64,000 bases of DNA from Gavia stellata (lineage: Eukaryota > Chordata > Aves > Gaviiformes > Gaviidae), in NCBI RefSeq assembly GCF_030936135.1, contig NC_082608.1, positions 10,001,035-10,065,034 on the forward strand, read 5' to 3'. The position numbers and the translations under genes are program-made. Every line of letters starts with the position of its first letter. Position 1 is the stretch's first letter. The notes under the pieces are model-generated. The model made no database searches. It had not been told where the DNA came from and saw nothing but the letters and a program-made list of their open reading frames with translations. Of the stretch, positions 25,755 through 36,140 are shown one piece after another.

Positions 25755-25791
25755 AAAGAAAAAACCCCCCACTTTTAAGGGGTTTTTCTTT
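25755..25791. repeat. Perfect-arm hairpin, 13-bp stem with one bulge
   Basis: AAAGAAAAAACCCC at 25755-25768 pairs with GGGGTTTTTCTTT at 25779-25791, leaving one extra A and a 10-base loop. It could be a palindromic transposon remnant or an RNA structure. It lies about 70 bases before the exon-like segment at 25859. Confidence 0.6.
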
Positions 25792-25858
25792 GCTAGTACT
25801 ACAAAGGTATTTTGCTACTAGATTCATCTTTCTGGAAAGCTTTTTTCCTCCCCAACAG

Positions 25859-25928
25859 GTCCACTGAACCTGAGAAAGAGCATGACCAACTCATGTATTA
25901 CTCCAACTTTACCAGTGATTTTATTAAG
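25859..25928 (+). other. Exon-like segment, unidentified
   Basis: It is preceded by a strong acceptor (TTTTTTCCTCCCCAACAG) and followed by AAG|GTTAGT. After one base the 69-base remainder is open in frame and reads STEPEKEHDQ then LMYYSNFTSDFIK. I do not recognise the peptide. With 23 codons, chance is a real possibility. Confidence 0.25.
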
Positions 25929-26541
25929 GTTAGTTTCTATCTCTGTAATACGTGAATTTTATATATCTTAGGTGGGGTAGAAATTCTGAAATATTAGAAA
26001 AATATTAACTCCATGTAACTATGCATGATCCCTTAAAAGTGTCTACTGCAACAAGAATGACAAAGTCTGTCCATTGCTACCTTCTTCCCACCTCATGTTG
26101 AAACACCTCCAAAGTGCTAAAGGAACAAAGCCCAGATCCCTTGAATTCTTTTAATCGCAGATGAAATTAAAGTGCTTATACAATATTGTAGAGTACTCTG
26201 CAAATACTGAGTCCCCACAGTGAGTTGTCAGTTCTCGTATAAATATTACTGAAAATCATTATTGTGTGATTTATTTCCCTGGCAGTTTATCTAAAAATAA
26301 AAATCGGACCCAGATTTCCTCAAAGCCTCCACTTTTCAGCTGTTTCAAAACTGGAAGTTAATAGTGAAAGCTGCTGCCTGACAGTTTTAAATCCCTTTTC
26401 CTATGTGAGCCAGGGGTATGCAGCATTAGCAGTTCCTGGGGTGTGTGGGAGCGGGTGAGAGCTCCGAGCATGGCCATCTGCACGGACCGTTCCTACCTAG
26501 CAGTTCTATACCGCTGTGTTTCCGCATGCCTTTTGTTTCAG

Positions 26542-26562
26542 AAAAGCACTGCAGAATTGCAG
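26542..26562 (+). other. Microexon-like segment, unidentified
   Basis: 21 bases (KSTAELQ in frame 0) lie between CTTTTGTTTCAG and GTGAGG, both near-consensus splice sites. Its phase would fit directly after the segment at 25859-25928. It is unproven, because short segments between AG and GT are frequent by chance. Confidence 0.2.
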
Positions 26563-26865
26563 GTGAGGTATCGTGGAGCAACTCCTCTTCTGTAAGTCTC
26601 CTACTTGGCTTCTGGGTGATAGCAAGGTTAATTAGGAGGCTTGGCTATAAAGAAAGGCTGGAGAAGGGTTTGTTACTGCTCGGCATGCTGCTGTTTACAG
26701 CTGTGCGATGAATGACACATCCTCCTTCTGACAGCAGGGAATCGGCAGATATTTACACCCAAGTTTCCAAGCTATACAGGTCAGGGCAGACCTGGTTGGG
26801 CTGTAAAAATTTGTGTGCACTCTCTTTTGGGGATATATGGGTTAAAGCAGAGGCTCAGAATAAAA

Positions 26866-26925
26866 GCCTGACTCTATTGAAATGAGTGGTAAAACTCCCA
26901 TTTGCTCTGGATTGTCAAAATGATC
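26866..26925. repeat. Remnant of an old palindromic repeat (TTGAAGTCAATGGCAAAACTCCCAT type)
   Basis: CTATTGAAATGAGTGGTAAA followed by ACTCCCATTTGCTC resembles a common fossil palindrome of reptile and bird genomes in which CATTGAAGTCAATGGCAAAA is followed by CTCCCATTGACTTCAATGGG. Only one arm is well preserved. Confidence 0.4.
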
Positions 26926-27099
26926 TGTAGAGCCCCCTAAGATTTGTGTTCTGTTAATAATTATTATTTCTACATAAAAGTAAACTTCTATATTTAAAAC
27001 TTACAACTTGGCAACCACAAAATGCACATGTCTATAATGAATAACCGTGTGAGCCTATTACTCCAGCTCTCCTCCATTCTCATCCCTTCCTATGTTTTA

Positions 27100-27220
27100 C
27101 CTGCTATTCATCTGTCTATATTTTAGACTGTAAGGTCTTCTGGGCAGAGACCATTTTTTCTGCTGGCACAGCAAAGCACCTTTGTGGCTCTCTGTTAAAT
27201 AAGGCAAGTATTTTAAGTCT
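27100..27220 (+). mobile_element. L2/CR1-clade LINE 3'-end-like remnant
   Basis: The segment TTTTAGACTGTAAGGTCTTC followed by TGGGCAGAGACCATTTTTTC matches the conserved 3' end of L2-type LINEs (TAGACTGTAAGCTCCTTGAG, GGCAGGGACC). It is old and short, with no coding part. Confidence 0.65.
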
Positions 27221-27390
27221 GGGGAAACAAATGTTCATCCGTTTGACAATTTCAGAACATGAATGCAAGTGATCAGGCATGCGTGTCTAGGGATGTGCTT
27301 TCTACATACACATATTGTTTCCTTTTAAAGACATCTGCATCTACTGAATTCAGTGCAGAATTTGGCCTAGAAGTTTACCGTTATTATGCC

Positions 27391-27465
27391 TCAATTCAGC
27401 AAAGCGTGACTGTAGGGAGACTTAAAATCAAGTATACATGTAAGTGCCTTGTTGGATGGAGGCCT
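27391..27465. repeat. Ancient amniote palindromic repeat, copy A
   Basis: The left end CAATTCAGCAAAGC and right end GCCTTGTTGGAT are imperfect inverted repeats (9 of 12), with TTAAAATCAAGTATACATGT and AAGTGCC between them. It resembles the short palindromic 'attcagcaaagcacttaagcatg' repeat seen in many amniote genomes, a pattern suggesting a non-autonomous DNA transposon. The exact family name is not certain. Confidence 0.55.
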
Positions 27466-30400
27466 TTAAGATTTTGTGTATTTGTGCTCTTGTAACTTTA
27501 AAATGAAACATATTATTGAAAGTCTTCAGTTCCTTATTCTGTCACTTCCTCACTTATTTTGATTTATTATATATAAATACATGTCTCCTAAATTCTAGAT
27601 GCTTTTGAAAAAAAAAATTCAAAATACATTGAAATCAAATGTCAAAATAGTATCTGCTCTTCACTGAACTACAACAATATCCTCTGTTCATCAGCATCAC
27701 TTTTGTATGTAAACAGCAGCTCCCCTATCATGGCCTTCTCATGTCAAAAAATGCTTTTTTAGCCAAAAGCAAACGTGTCTGCTTCAAAGTTGGGGGTTCT
27801 TCACGCACAATCAGCCCTACCTACTTTGCTTCCTGAGAATGGTAAATGCTGCTGCATCTGCCCTTCATTGAGCTACCACCACTGATCAAAAATCTTGTTG
27901 AGCGGGTGTTCAGAAGTGCTGTCCTTCCAGTCCTGCCACAATGGGCGAGGATGTTTTGGCTGTTGGTTGGGCTTTCCTTTGAACTAGCTATAATTTTCCA
28001 TGCAAAATTTAAACCATGGAGATGCCAGCTCAAGGATGTCTGCTAGCTGTTGCTATAGCAGAGTGGACCAGGTTTGCATGGTACTTTGAAACAGAAACAG
28101 AGTAAGATGGCTGGGCGGTAACTTTCCTGCAATGTAACGCAATAGATGTATGTAAACAGGCATAGATTAAGGTTCATCTTGTAAATTGATATGGTGCCCA
28201 GTTCAGGTTGATTAAAATAGTTTGAATGTCTGCAAAACTATTAGTCAGCTAGATCAATTGTATTTGATATGCCAAAGGATGTGGAAATACCTGTTCATCT
28301 TTTGCATAGAAGGAGTCTAATCAATCCTAATTTGTTGTGATGTATAAAATTGGATCTCTTCGTACATGTGTCCTAAAATCACAGATGGCGTCTTTGGAAG
28401 CATTGTCGTCTTTGGGGCCCACGACTGCTAACCTAAATGTCTCGGGTCATCTCCCTGAGGTTTGCTCAGATATGTGTAGTTTACATCATTCCACACAAAA
28501 TATACACTTCAAGTCTTTGTTTTTTTCCTTTTCTTCCTCCAAATAATGATGATAAACGTCTAGTGGAAATCTTCAGGGGTCAGAAAATACAAAGCTAACT
28601 GACTTTGTTACATTTTCTTTGCTAAAGATGCTGCGTGAGTTCAACAGTGGTAAAAAGCACTGGATTTACACGACTGAGCCTAGAGACCTCCATTTTAAGT
28701 GCCACCTGCAGTGGTGGTTTATGAGATGAAGTTTGCTCTCCTAGAAGTTATAATGAGACCACCCAGCCCTGATTACATATGCCATGGATTATAATTCAGA
28801 TGGTAATGATTTCTCACTATTACCAAGGCCAGATTTGATCTGGTGATGCAAAAACGAGTTCACATTGTGCTATGAGTCTCCTCAGCCTAGAGCCTCCAGA
28901 GAAACTTTCTTAGACAAGTCATCTGAATTCTCCTCCCTTGAGGCGAGCCCATGATCATGTAAGTACTTCCACCGAAGCCACAAGGACTGTTTCAGTAATT
29001 GGGATTACATGCTTAAGATAGGGCATGCAGGAGTGAATCGTAACATGCTTTTGGTTTTGTAGCAGCAGTGGTTTCTGGCTTCTTTCAGTTTGTCATAGTC
29101 CTATCCCAGTTGTTTTCTTAAAGATTAATATAACGCTCAATAGCATTTGGAATTTTACTGAGAGGAATTAAACAAAACTTGTAGGATATCAGGAAACCAA
29201 AGATGTCTTTAGCAACAAAATGCAGTGGTTTAGAACAGAATAAATGTCAAGAAACAAAACAAAAGGTGAAATGAAAGGGAAGTTGGATGATAGGGAAATG
29301 GGTTTAAGCTTGTCAGGGAAATGCCCTGTTTTCATATGAGTACATTTGTTAAAGTGTATAAATAAGTATATGTAAATATATGTAAATAGTTCCCTGAAGT
29401 GAATATGAAATCACAATTAAAAGGATAGACAAAGTTATTAATTGAAAGTAATGATAAACCCAACCTTTGTAGTTACAAGCTTTACATCAGCCCTAGAAAC
29501 TCAGGTAAAAAGTTTGGGAAGCAATTTAAGGCTGCCATGCTGGCTCACTGCGGTGTAGAGAAGAGAATTCACTTATTCAGGGGAAATGCCACTTTATCAT
29601 TTTGAAACAAGACAGTGTGAAATACCCAATTAGCAGGTACACCTCCTTTTGGGCCTTGAAACTGGAAACCAAAGGAACAGCTTTCTGAGAGTTTAACACT
29701 GTCGAACTGGCTGTCTCTGCTACAGCAAAAAATAATGGTGTATAACCTGCTCCTGATCAATAATTAGCAGAAAAACATACCTAGTAAGAGAGTATTTAAT
29801 AAGGCCACTTCTGGTTGAGAATTCTTCATGGGTCTGACACAGGTGGCTCCTGCCTGGACCTGACGCACAACCTGTACTAAACACACTGTCACTGGCCAAA
29901 GTCTGACAGCCTTATTTTAGCTTGCGAAAGTGAAATACAGACTTTCATACAAATTCGATGTGCTACCAGCTTTGGTTTATGTGTGCAGACTGTGCGCACG
30001 TGTTTGCCGGTTCCTATATTGAAGAGAATTTGTGTGTCCAAAAACTAGAAAAGAAATTGTGCATTTGCAGTGGGGAAGACCTCTAAATCTGCTCCCTGGG
30101 TCTGTACAAGGACTGCTCTCACTCTGCCACCCTCATCATCATCTTAGCAAATGAGTACACAAGTAAATAATCTGGGAGAAAGACATTCTTAATGTCACAA
30201 TCATCTCTTTAATGGAAATGTGAATTTGGTACTGTCTGTTTAACAAGCTAAAAGAACAAATTTCATAGTATCCCTCATAAAAACCTCAGAACTTGATCCT
30301 CCTTTCACTTATGCAGGTATAAATCACCATTGAAAGTAACAGAGTTATACCAGCTTTAATTCTGGGACATATGAGAGGAGATTGAGGCCCTTAAGGTATT

Positions 30401-33400
30401 CAGCTATCTGGGCTATCTTTACTAATACACTGCCATGATCAGAAAGCTCTCCTCCTTTACAGAGAAAAGATGAGGGGAAAAAGCAAAGTGACACTAATCT
30501 TTTCTGAGTCAGGCTTTCCTCTTGGGTGTGACTACATGCAGAAAAGCTGGGATTTCCAGGTGATACTAATCAAAGGTGGCAGAAGCAACTACAAAGCATA
30601 CAAATAAAGCATCCAAGTTTCATGTATTAAACCAATCAGGACAGCACTCATGCTATAAAAGCTAGGATACAGTCAGCTATGTTGCTGCGAGAAGCCTGGA
30701 GCTTTATTGCGTGATAGTAGCATAAAAATAAATTGTGTTATTATTATTAGCAAACACATAGTAAGATTAAAGCATAATGCACACTAATAGTTGGCTATCT
30801 TGCCTTCTAAAGATACCATATATTTTATAGAGACGCCTTTTGGATCAGGAAATAGAGTTTCTATAGATGGTCCCACCAGAAAGCTTATAGTCTGTCCCAG
30901 CTTTTCTTAAACAGCTGTTCCCAGACACATGTGGTAATGTGTATATGTGTGTGCATATGTATGGTAATTTCTGACTATTTTCTGTATCTTGACTGAGTGC
31001 AATATGCAAATTCAGGTTCCTCTTCATGACTACCAATGTAGAAACACAGTAGCTTCAACCTTAATGTAACAGAAAATCAGACCCCTTGTTCTCCCTGCAG
31101 AGGAGAAACGAATGAACATCAACCTACTTAATACATGATCCTGCTGAAAAACTGAACCTGAGGGTGCATCGGTTTGATGGTTCTCAAGATATCGGTGTTA
31201 AACACAGGATAATTGAGTGAATGGATGGCAAGGGAGAGGACAAGTTGGTGACACTGAGCAAATAAATACTTAGCTGTCACCTAGTGCCCCTAAAACTACA
31301 TTTTAAACATGAGTTAAGGTGTTCGAGTATGTAACCAAAAAATGAGTAGCATGTTGGTGTCATCCCTGAAGTCTCTTACCTTTCTCCAACGAGAAAAGGC
31401 AGGAGAGAGGAAGATACTAAAGCCAGTATCATGTGCTGATGTTTCGGACCAACAACCATTTAAAAACCTTCCTTGTTCTATGCCTGGACAATGAAAGGTG
31501 TCTAGTAGTTTGACTCCATTGTCATCATCCAAACACAAAAAATACTGGCTGTTTCAGACTGATTAGACAGAAGGAGATGCAGGCTTTGACCACAGTTCTG
31601 CAAGCATTGCATAGCTTCACTCCTCTAAGTAGTTCCACTGAGTTCTGGTCTCCTTCCAGATTTACCTATGGAGGGAGACTCATGGCCATATTTTTTTGCA
31701 AGAGGAAGCTCCAAAAGGACATACCTGCAATCTTAAGAATATTCATTAGAGAAGTTAATAGTGGTCTTGTTCAGAATAAAACTTCTGGATAGAGAAAAAT
31801 TCAATTACTGCTAGTGGAGTGGAGACAGTTTTTCTTAAATATTTGCTGGCGCACTTAGCCTCCTGGCAAGTCACAGCAACAAAGAAAGGCTTTTAATTTT
31901 TAGAAGGAACTTAAGAGAGTCGCTGAAAGTTCAGCGTGAGCATGCACGGTGATTGTTACAGCTAAAATTATATAAAATTCTAAGATGGAGCTGGTCTTAC
32001 GGCATTTTGATTATGAGTTAGCTTTAACATGAGGATACGGGGTGGGGGAGGTTTTTTGGTCCAGCTGCAGCAATATCTTGCATAAACTGTCCATTAGAAT
32101 TAGTGCTATGCCTTAATTCAAGTCTTGTAGTCAGCCATGTAGAAGGCAGGTTGTCCACAACCACAGTGATGTACTATGCTGTAACAGTTGTGATTAAAAA
32201 AAAAAAACCCACCTGAAAACATTTAGTTCAGAGCTGTATCCAAGAAAAAACCCAATAATTATAGCAGGTCCATTTCATGCCAGAAGACTTGAGTATGAAA
32301 TTTTCCTAAAGTAGATCAGGGAGTCTGCTGTTGGCCTGGGGAGTTCATTCACTATTCGCATTACCAGACTGTCTCCATGTGCTGACAACAGAGGTGGTCT
32401 TCGTAGGTTGCGTCTTGTTTTCCAAAGATGCATTCCGCTTGCGGGAGGTCTGTCTTGGGATAATTTATTCTCCAACTTGATAATGATGAGCTCCTTTTTG
32501 TCACTTTTCCCTGGTACCCATTTTCCAGCCAATCCAAACGCAACTGTTGTTCTTTGCGTAGCTCTACATGTACGTGCACACACGCGTGAGCTCCAAGGAT
32601 AACCTCGTTCTTAACCCTCTTGTCCTCATCCGTGATGTTTTTTTGCAATCCATATTTTTAGACCAAAGTTTCCGGTCTTGCAAAACAGAGGTGTCATGAT
32701 TTCACCTTTGTTTCTCTCAGCAGAAAGACTGGCTGGGGCATTTTCCCCCATCTGCCTCCTCTTTTTGCCCTTTCCTTGTTTTCCTCTTCCCTTGTGCCTG
32801 CCCTCTTTGCGGAGTGATGGTGAACGATGTTTAAGGAGTACAGGAGAAGGCACAGACTTCTTTGCCAAAGAAGCATGTCTTTGAGCCAGAGCCCTGATGT
32901 GAGGTTCTCTGCTGCAAACTTAACTTGACCTCTCCAAAACTTTGCTTCTAACCCTCTGCTCTCACAGGTAGAGCTGACCTGTTTATACCAAACCCAAAAA
33001 TATGACACTGATTTCTCATTCTCAAAAGCTCATCCAATCTAGCTAGCTTGCCTCATCTTCGGCTACAGTACAGGCATATCTGCTGACTGCTAAGCCATCC
33101 ACTTGGAAAAGAACATGTAAGCTTTGCTTATTTGCCTTTCCCTCACTTAATTACAGAGAGTTCTCCAGAGTTTTCCCCAAGGTTTTATGAAAATCATCTG
33201 GTAGGGCATCTAAAAGATTTAATGTAGTAAACAAGTAAACAAAAATCTGCAGCTTAGAAGGCCAAATTTCAATTTGATTTATTTTATATTCCATAGAGTT
33301 TCACTGGTGACAATGGTTTTGTACAGGTTATAAGTGCAAAAGAATGTGACCCAGAGACAGGCTTCGTGCTCCTCTTTGGCAAATGCTGTATCCCATCTGT

Positions 33401-33965
33401 TTGTCACTATTAGAACGTTTCTTCATTGGCAGATGAAAAACAAAATGCACAAAAGGATCCAGTAAACTATTCCATACTATCGTCAGTACAACCAAACGCA
33501 TACAGTCATTACTCTGATAATGATGTAGCCTCTTATTTTGGCCAACTGTCAGAAGTCTTCAACACAATACATTCAGTGACTAAATAGTGTACTAGTGGCA
33601 CATGAAATGGCAAAGACTTTGGAACAGGAAACAAGAGAAGTGATTGCATGCCTTTACATTCGACTTAGAAAATAGTGTCTTGTGATATAAAATTCCTACT
33701 TTGTGGCTCCTCTTGTTAGTTAACTGCTTTTTTGTTATGTCAGGCAAAAAATTAAAATCTTAAATAAGATATGTATCTTTATGTTGTGCATGTTTTGTCT
33801 TCCAATCCAGTTGAGATGAAATGGGATCAAACTAGAGCATTTAAAATGACCTGTATTTGTAGTATCTTCTCCGCAAGCCCTGTTAACTGGAGAAAAATTT
33901 AGAAGAGGTTCTAAGCAGGCTGAAAGGGAGCTATTTACTATGAGCATTTCGAAGGATCACAAGAC
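27466..33965. other. Intergenic AT-rich stretch, no gene seen
   Basis: I find no coding exon with support, and only one fossil repeat (30300-30365). A weak CTCF-like site (minus strand, 31273-31291) and TG-rich patch (30939-30965) are present. Splice-like AG at 31100 leads into an early stop. Confidence 0.65.
30300..30365. repeat. Remnant of an old palindromic repeat (GTAAATCA ... AGTAAC ... TTACACCAG type)
   Basis: GCAGGTATAAATCACCATTG, AAAGTAACAGAG and TTATACCAGC form an imperfect palindrome: GGTATAA at 30316-30322 against TTATACC at 30345-30351. It resembles the 'ggtgtaaatcaggagtaactccattga' fossil repeat of amniotes. Confidence 0.4.
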
Positions 33966-34036
33966 TGGTGGACTTAGCAGGGTTAGGTTTACGGTTGGAC
34001 TTGATGATCTTAAAGGTCTTTTCCAACCTAAATGAA
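33966..34036 (+). mobile_element. CR1 LINE 3' end, truncated copy 1
   Basis: The segment GGTTGGACTTGATGATCTT..AGGTCTTTTCCAACCTAAATGA is the diagnostic 3' end of avian CR1 non-LTR retrotransposons. Only about 70 bases are present, without the tail repeats, because a second CR1 end follows immediately. 5' truncation is normal for this family. Confidence 0.85.
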
Positions 34037-34042
34037 CACCTA

Positions 34043-34175
34043 ATGGTGTTCAAGGAACGTGTGGACGAGGCATTGCGGGACATGGTTTAATGGGCATGGT
34101 GGTGTTGGTTGATGGTTGGACTTGATGATCTTACAGGTCTTTTCCAACTTTAATGATTCTGTGATTCTATGATTT
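34043..34175 (+). mobile_element. CR1 LINE 3' end, truncated copy 2 with octamer tail
   Basis: This longer CR1 3' fragment has the typical ACATGGTTTAATGGGCATGG and GTTGATGGTTGGACTTGATG segments and ends in the family's ATTCTRTG-type tail repeats at about 34153-34172. It is the least decayed mobile element in the window, which suggests a fairly recent insertion. No reverse transcriptase frame is present. Confidence 0.9.
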
Positions 34176-35369
34176 GTATAACCTATTTAAACTTGAGATA
34201 CTATTTTGCTGGTGACCTATCTTCTGATGATAATATATAGGCATCTCTTGTCCATTCAGAGGATCCAGAACCCCTTGGTGACAAACACATGCCAGAGATT
34301 TCAGCTAACTTTCAATTATTCGTGAAGATTATGGATGTAGTTATTTCATAAACCAAACTACCCAGCTGCAGTTGCAAATTTTTATTTGCAATATTGGAAG
34401 CTGTATTAAAGTCTGGCTAAAAGCTAACTTCTAGCTTGAGTAACCATGCTTTGAAAATTGTTTCTAAATTCCTCATCTGTAGAGCTTTAACAAGCTTTTT
34501 AAGGGGGGTGGGAACCTGGATTTAGAGAAGTGCACAGCACATACTATGTCAGGCATATAACATAAACAGTTGTTTTGTTGTGTATACATGGTTAGTTCTG
34601 CTCATGGAAAAGAAGTGTTGTTTCTTTTGCAGGAGAAGGAAACCCCTGATCCAACCGGAGGGAAGATGCGCCTTTGTACCTCCACCTTATGACATGCCTG
34701 CCAGTCCCTGTGGGGGAGACAATGTAAGCCCTTCTGCTCTGCTGGCGAACATACATGGCGTGTGTTCACAAACCCCTGTTCACTCAAGGGAAAGGTGCAG
34801 CAGTAAACAGGTCTCTCTATAACTGAACCCACCTAAGCGGTGTTTAGTGTGTCGAAGCTAAAATACACCTGCTGGAATTGCAGCAGCCCGTCAAGCTCCG
34901 TATGAAGTTACTCAGGTCTTCAGTGGTGCTGGGATCTGGCATGCCAGTAAGTATGGCTCCACTCCGTTACCAACGTGTTACTTTGGACGTGTCTAATGCC
35001 ATTCATGAAATTAGCTAATGCATTTACTGCACGTAATCGTGGTGCTCCAAGAGCGGCTGTCTGCCCCTCGCTTCCCATGCAGTAACTTTTCCACGTAGGC
35101 AAGTGCGAGCGCTGCTCTTAGCGATTTCAGTGAATCTAAAAATATTTTGCAATCCTTCAGGTCATAGCAGCCTACTGTTCATCCGCTGTCACACATCCTG
35201 CCCATGTCAACTCCACAGAGCAGGCATTCCGAGAGCAGTTATGGTGGCATCACCTCCCTCTTGTAAAAGCCATACAGTTCTGTGGTTACGCATATCTCGG
35301 GTTACTGTAGACCGATCAAAACGCTTCACAGACGATGGGTTCGGTTTTCTGAAGCCAAGGCCTATGCGC
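34176..35369. other. Intergenic stretch just upstream of the URI1 island
   Basis: It contains the exon-like segment at 34633-34723 and otherwise nothing I can identify. Composition rises to very GC-rich at about 35370. Confidence 0.65.
34633..34723 (+). other. Exon-like segment, unidentified
   Basis: The acceptor TGTTTCTTTTGCAG and donor AAT|GTAAGC enclose 91 bases. One frame reads RRKPLIQPEGRCAFVPPPYD then MPASPCGGDN, including a PPPY motif; another frame ends in a stop at 34691-34693. The peptide is not recognised, and it could equally be a non-coding exon or chance. Confidence 0.25.
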
Positions 35370-35841
35370 CCTGGGCCTGCGCTCCGAACAAGCGGCGGGC
35401 CGCGGGCACCCGGGAGACCGAGCGCTGCCAGGCCGGAGCGGCGCCGAGCCCGGCTCCCCGCGCGGGCGGCGGGCTGAGGCACAGGCCGTGCCCCGGGGGA
35501 GGCAGCCGATCGCCCCCGGGGGGCTGCCCGACCCCGTCGCGGGGGCCGGGAAGCAGCGGCCGTGCCCCCCCCCCACCCCGGCCCGCCGCGGCGGCGGGGG
35601 GAGCCGTCGGGGCCGGCGGCAGCGGCACGGCGCCGGGCCGGGCAGGGGGTGGGGAGCGCCCGCCTCTCGCGGCTCGCAGCCGGGTGCCTCCCGCGGGCGC
35701 GGCGGGCCGCCTGGCGGGCTGGCTGGCTACCCAGAGTGCAGCAGGCAGGCGGCGGCAGGCGGCGGCCGGCACCGAGCTGCCGGCGCTCTCCCGGCCCGCC
35801 GGCACAGCGGGAGCCGGGCCCAGGCGGCGGCGCGGCCCAGA

Positions 35842-35974
35842 ATGCGAGTGTGAGATGCTTCCCCCGGCAGCGGCGCCCCGGGCCCAGGCGGCGGCGGCCC
35901 CCGCGTGGATGCGGCTCTGGAGCCGGCGCTTCGCCCTCCACAAACATTTCTATAGGACTCATTCGCCCTGCTGA
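35842..35974 (+). promoter_or_regulatory. Two possible upstream ORFs in the URI1 5' leader
   Basis: ATG at 35842 opens a four-codon frame (Met-Arg-Val-stop, 35842-35853). One base later, ATG at 35855 opens a 39-residue frame ending with TGA at 35974; ATG at 35909 lies in the same frame. Both end before the URI1 start at 36069, and neither is in its frame. They matter only if transcription begins upstream of 35842, which is not known. Confidence 0.35.
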
Positions 35975-36068
35975 GGAGATCGGCCCGGCCCGGCCGCCTC
36001 TCCCCCTCGCCGCCCCCTCCGCGCCGCGGAGCGGCTCCCTCAGAGACTACCGGCCCGGCCCGGCGGGC

Positions 36069-36140
36069 ATGGAGGCCCCCGGCGGCGCCTCGCCGCTCAG
36101 CCCCGCGCTGGTGGGCCGCCTCCGCCAGGAGCACGAAAAG
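36069..36140 (+). CDS. URI1: URI1 coding exon 1
   Basis: This exon holds 24 codons from the ATG to the donor AAAAG|GTAAAG at 36141 (phase 0). The start has G at -3 and G at +4, a good Kozak context. It is the first in-frame ATG: the same frame is open upstream to at least 35562 but contains no other ATG. The N-terminus is shorter than the human one (24 versus about 39 residues before the VVT motif, human figure from memory) and is rich in Ala, Pro and Gly. The end, RLRQEHEK, aligns with human RLREEQEK. Confidence 0.94.

Noticed and set aside
31273..31291. CTCF-like CACTAGGTGACAGC on the minus strand
   Set aside because: Two mismatches at strongly constrained core positions.
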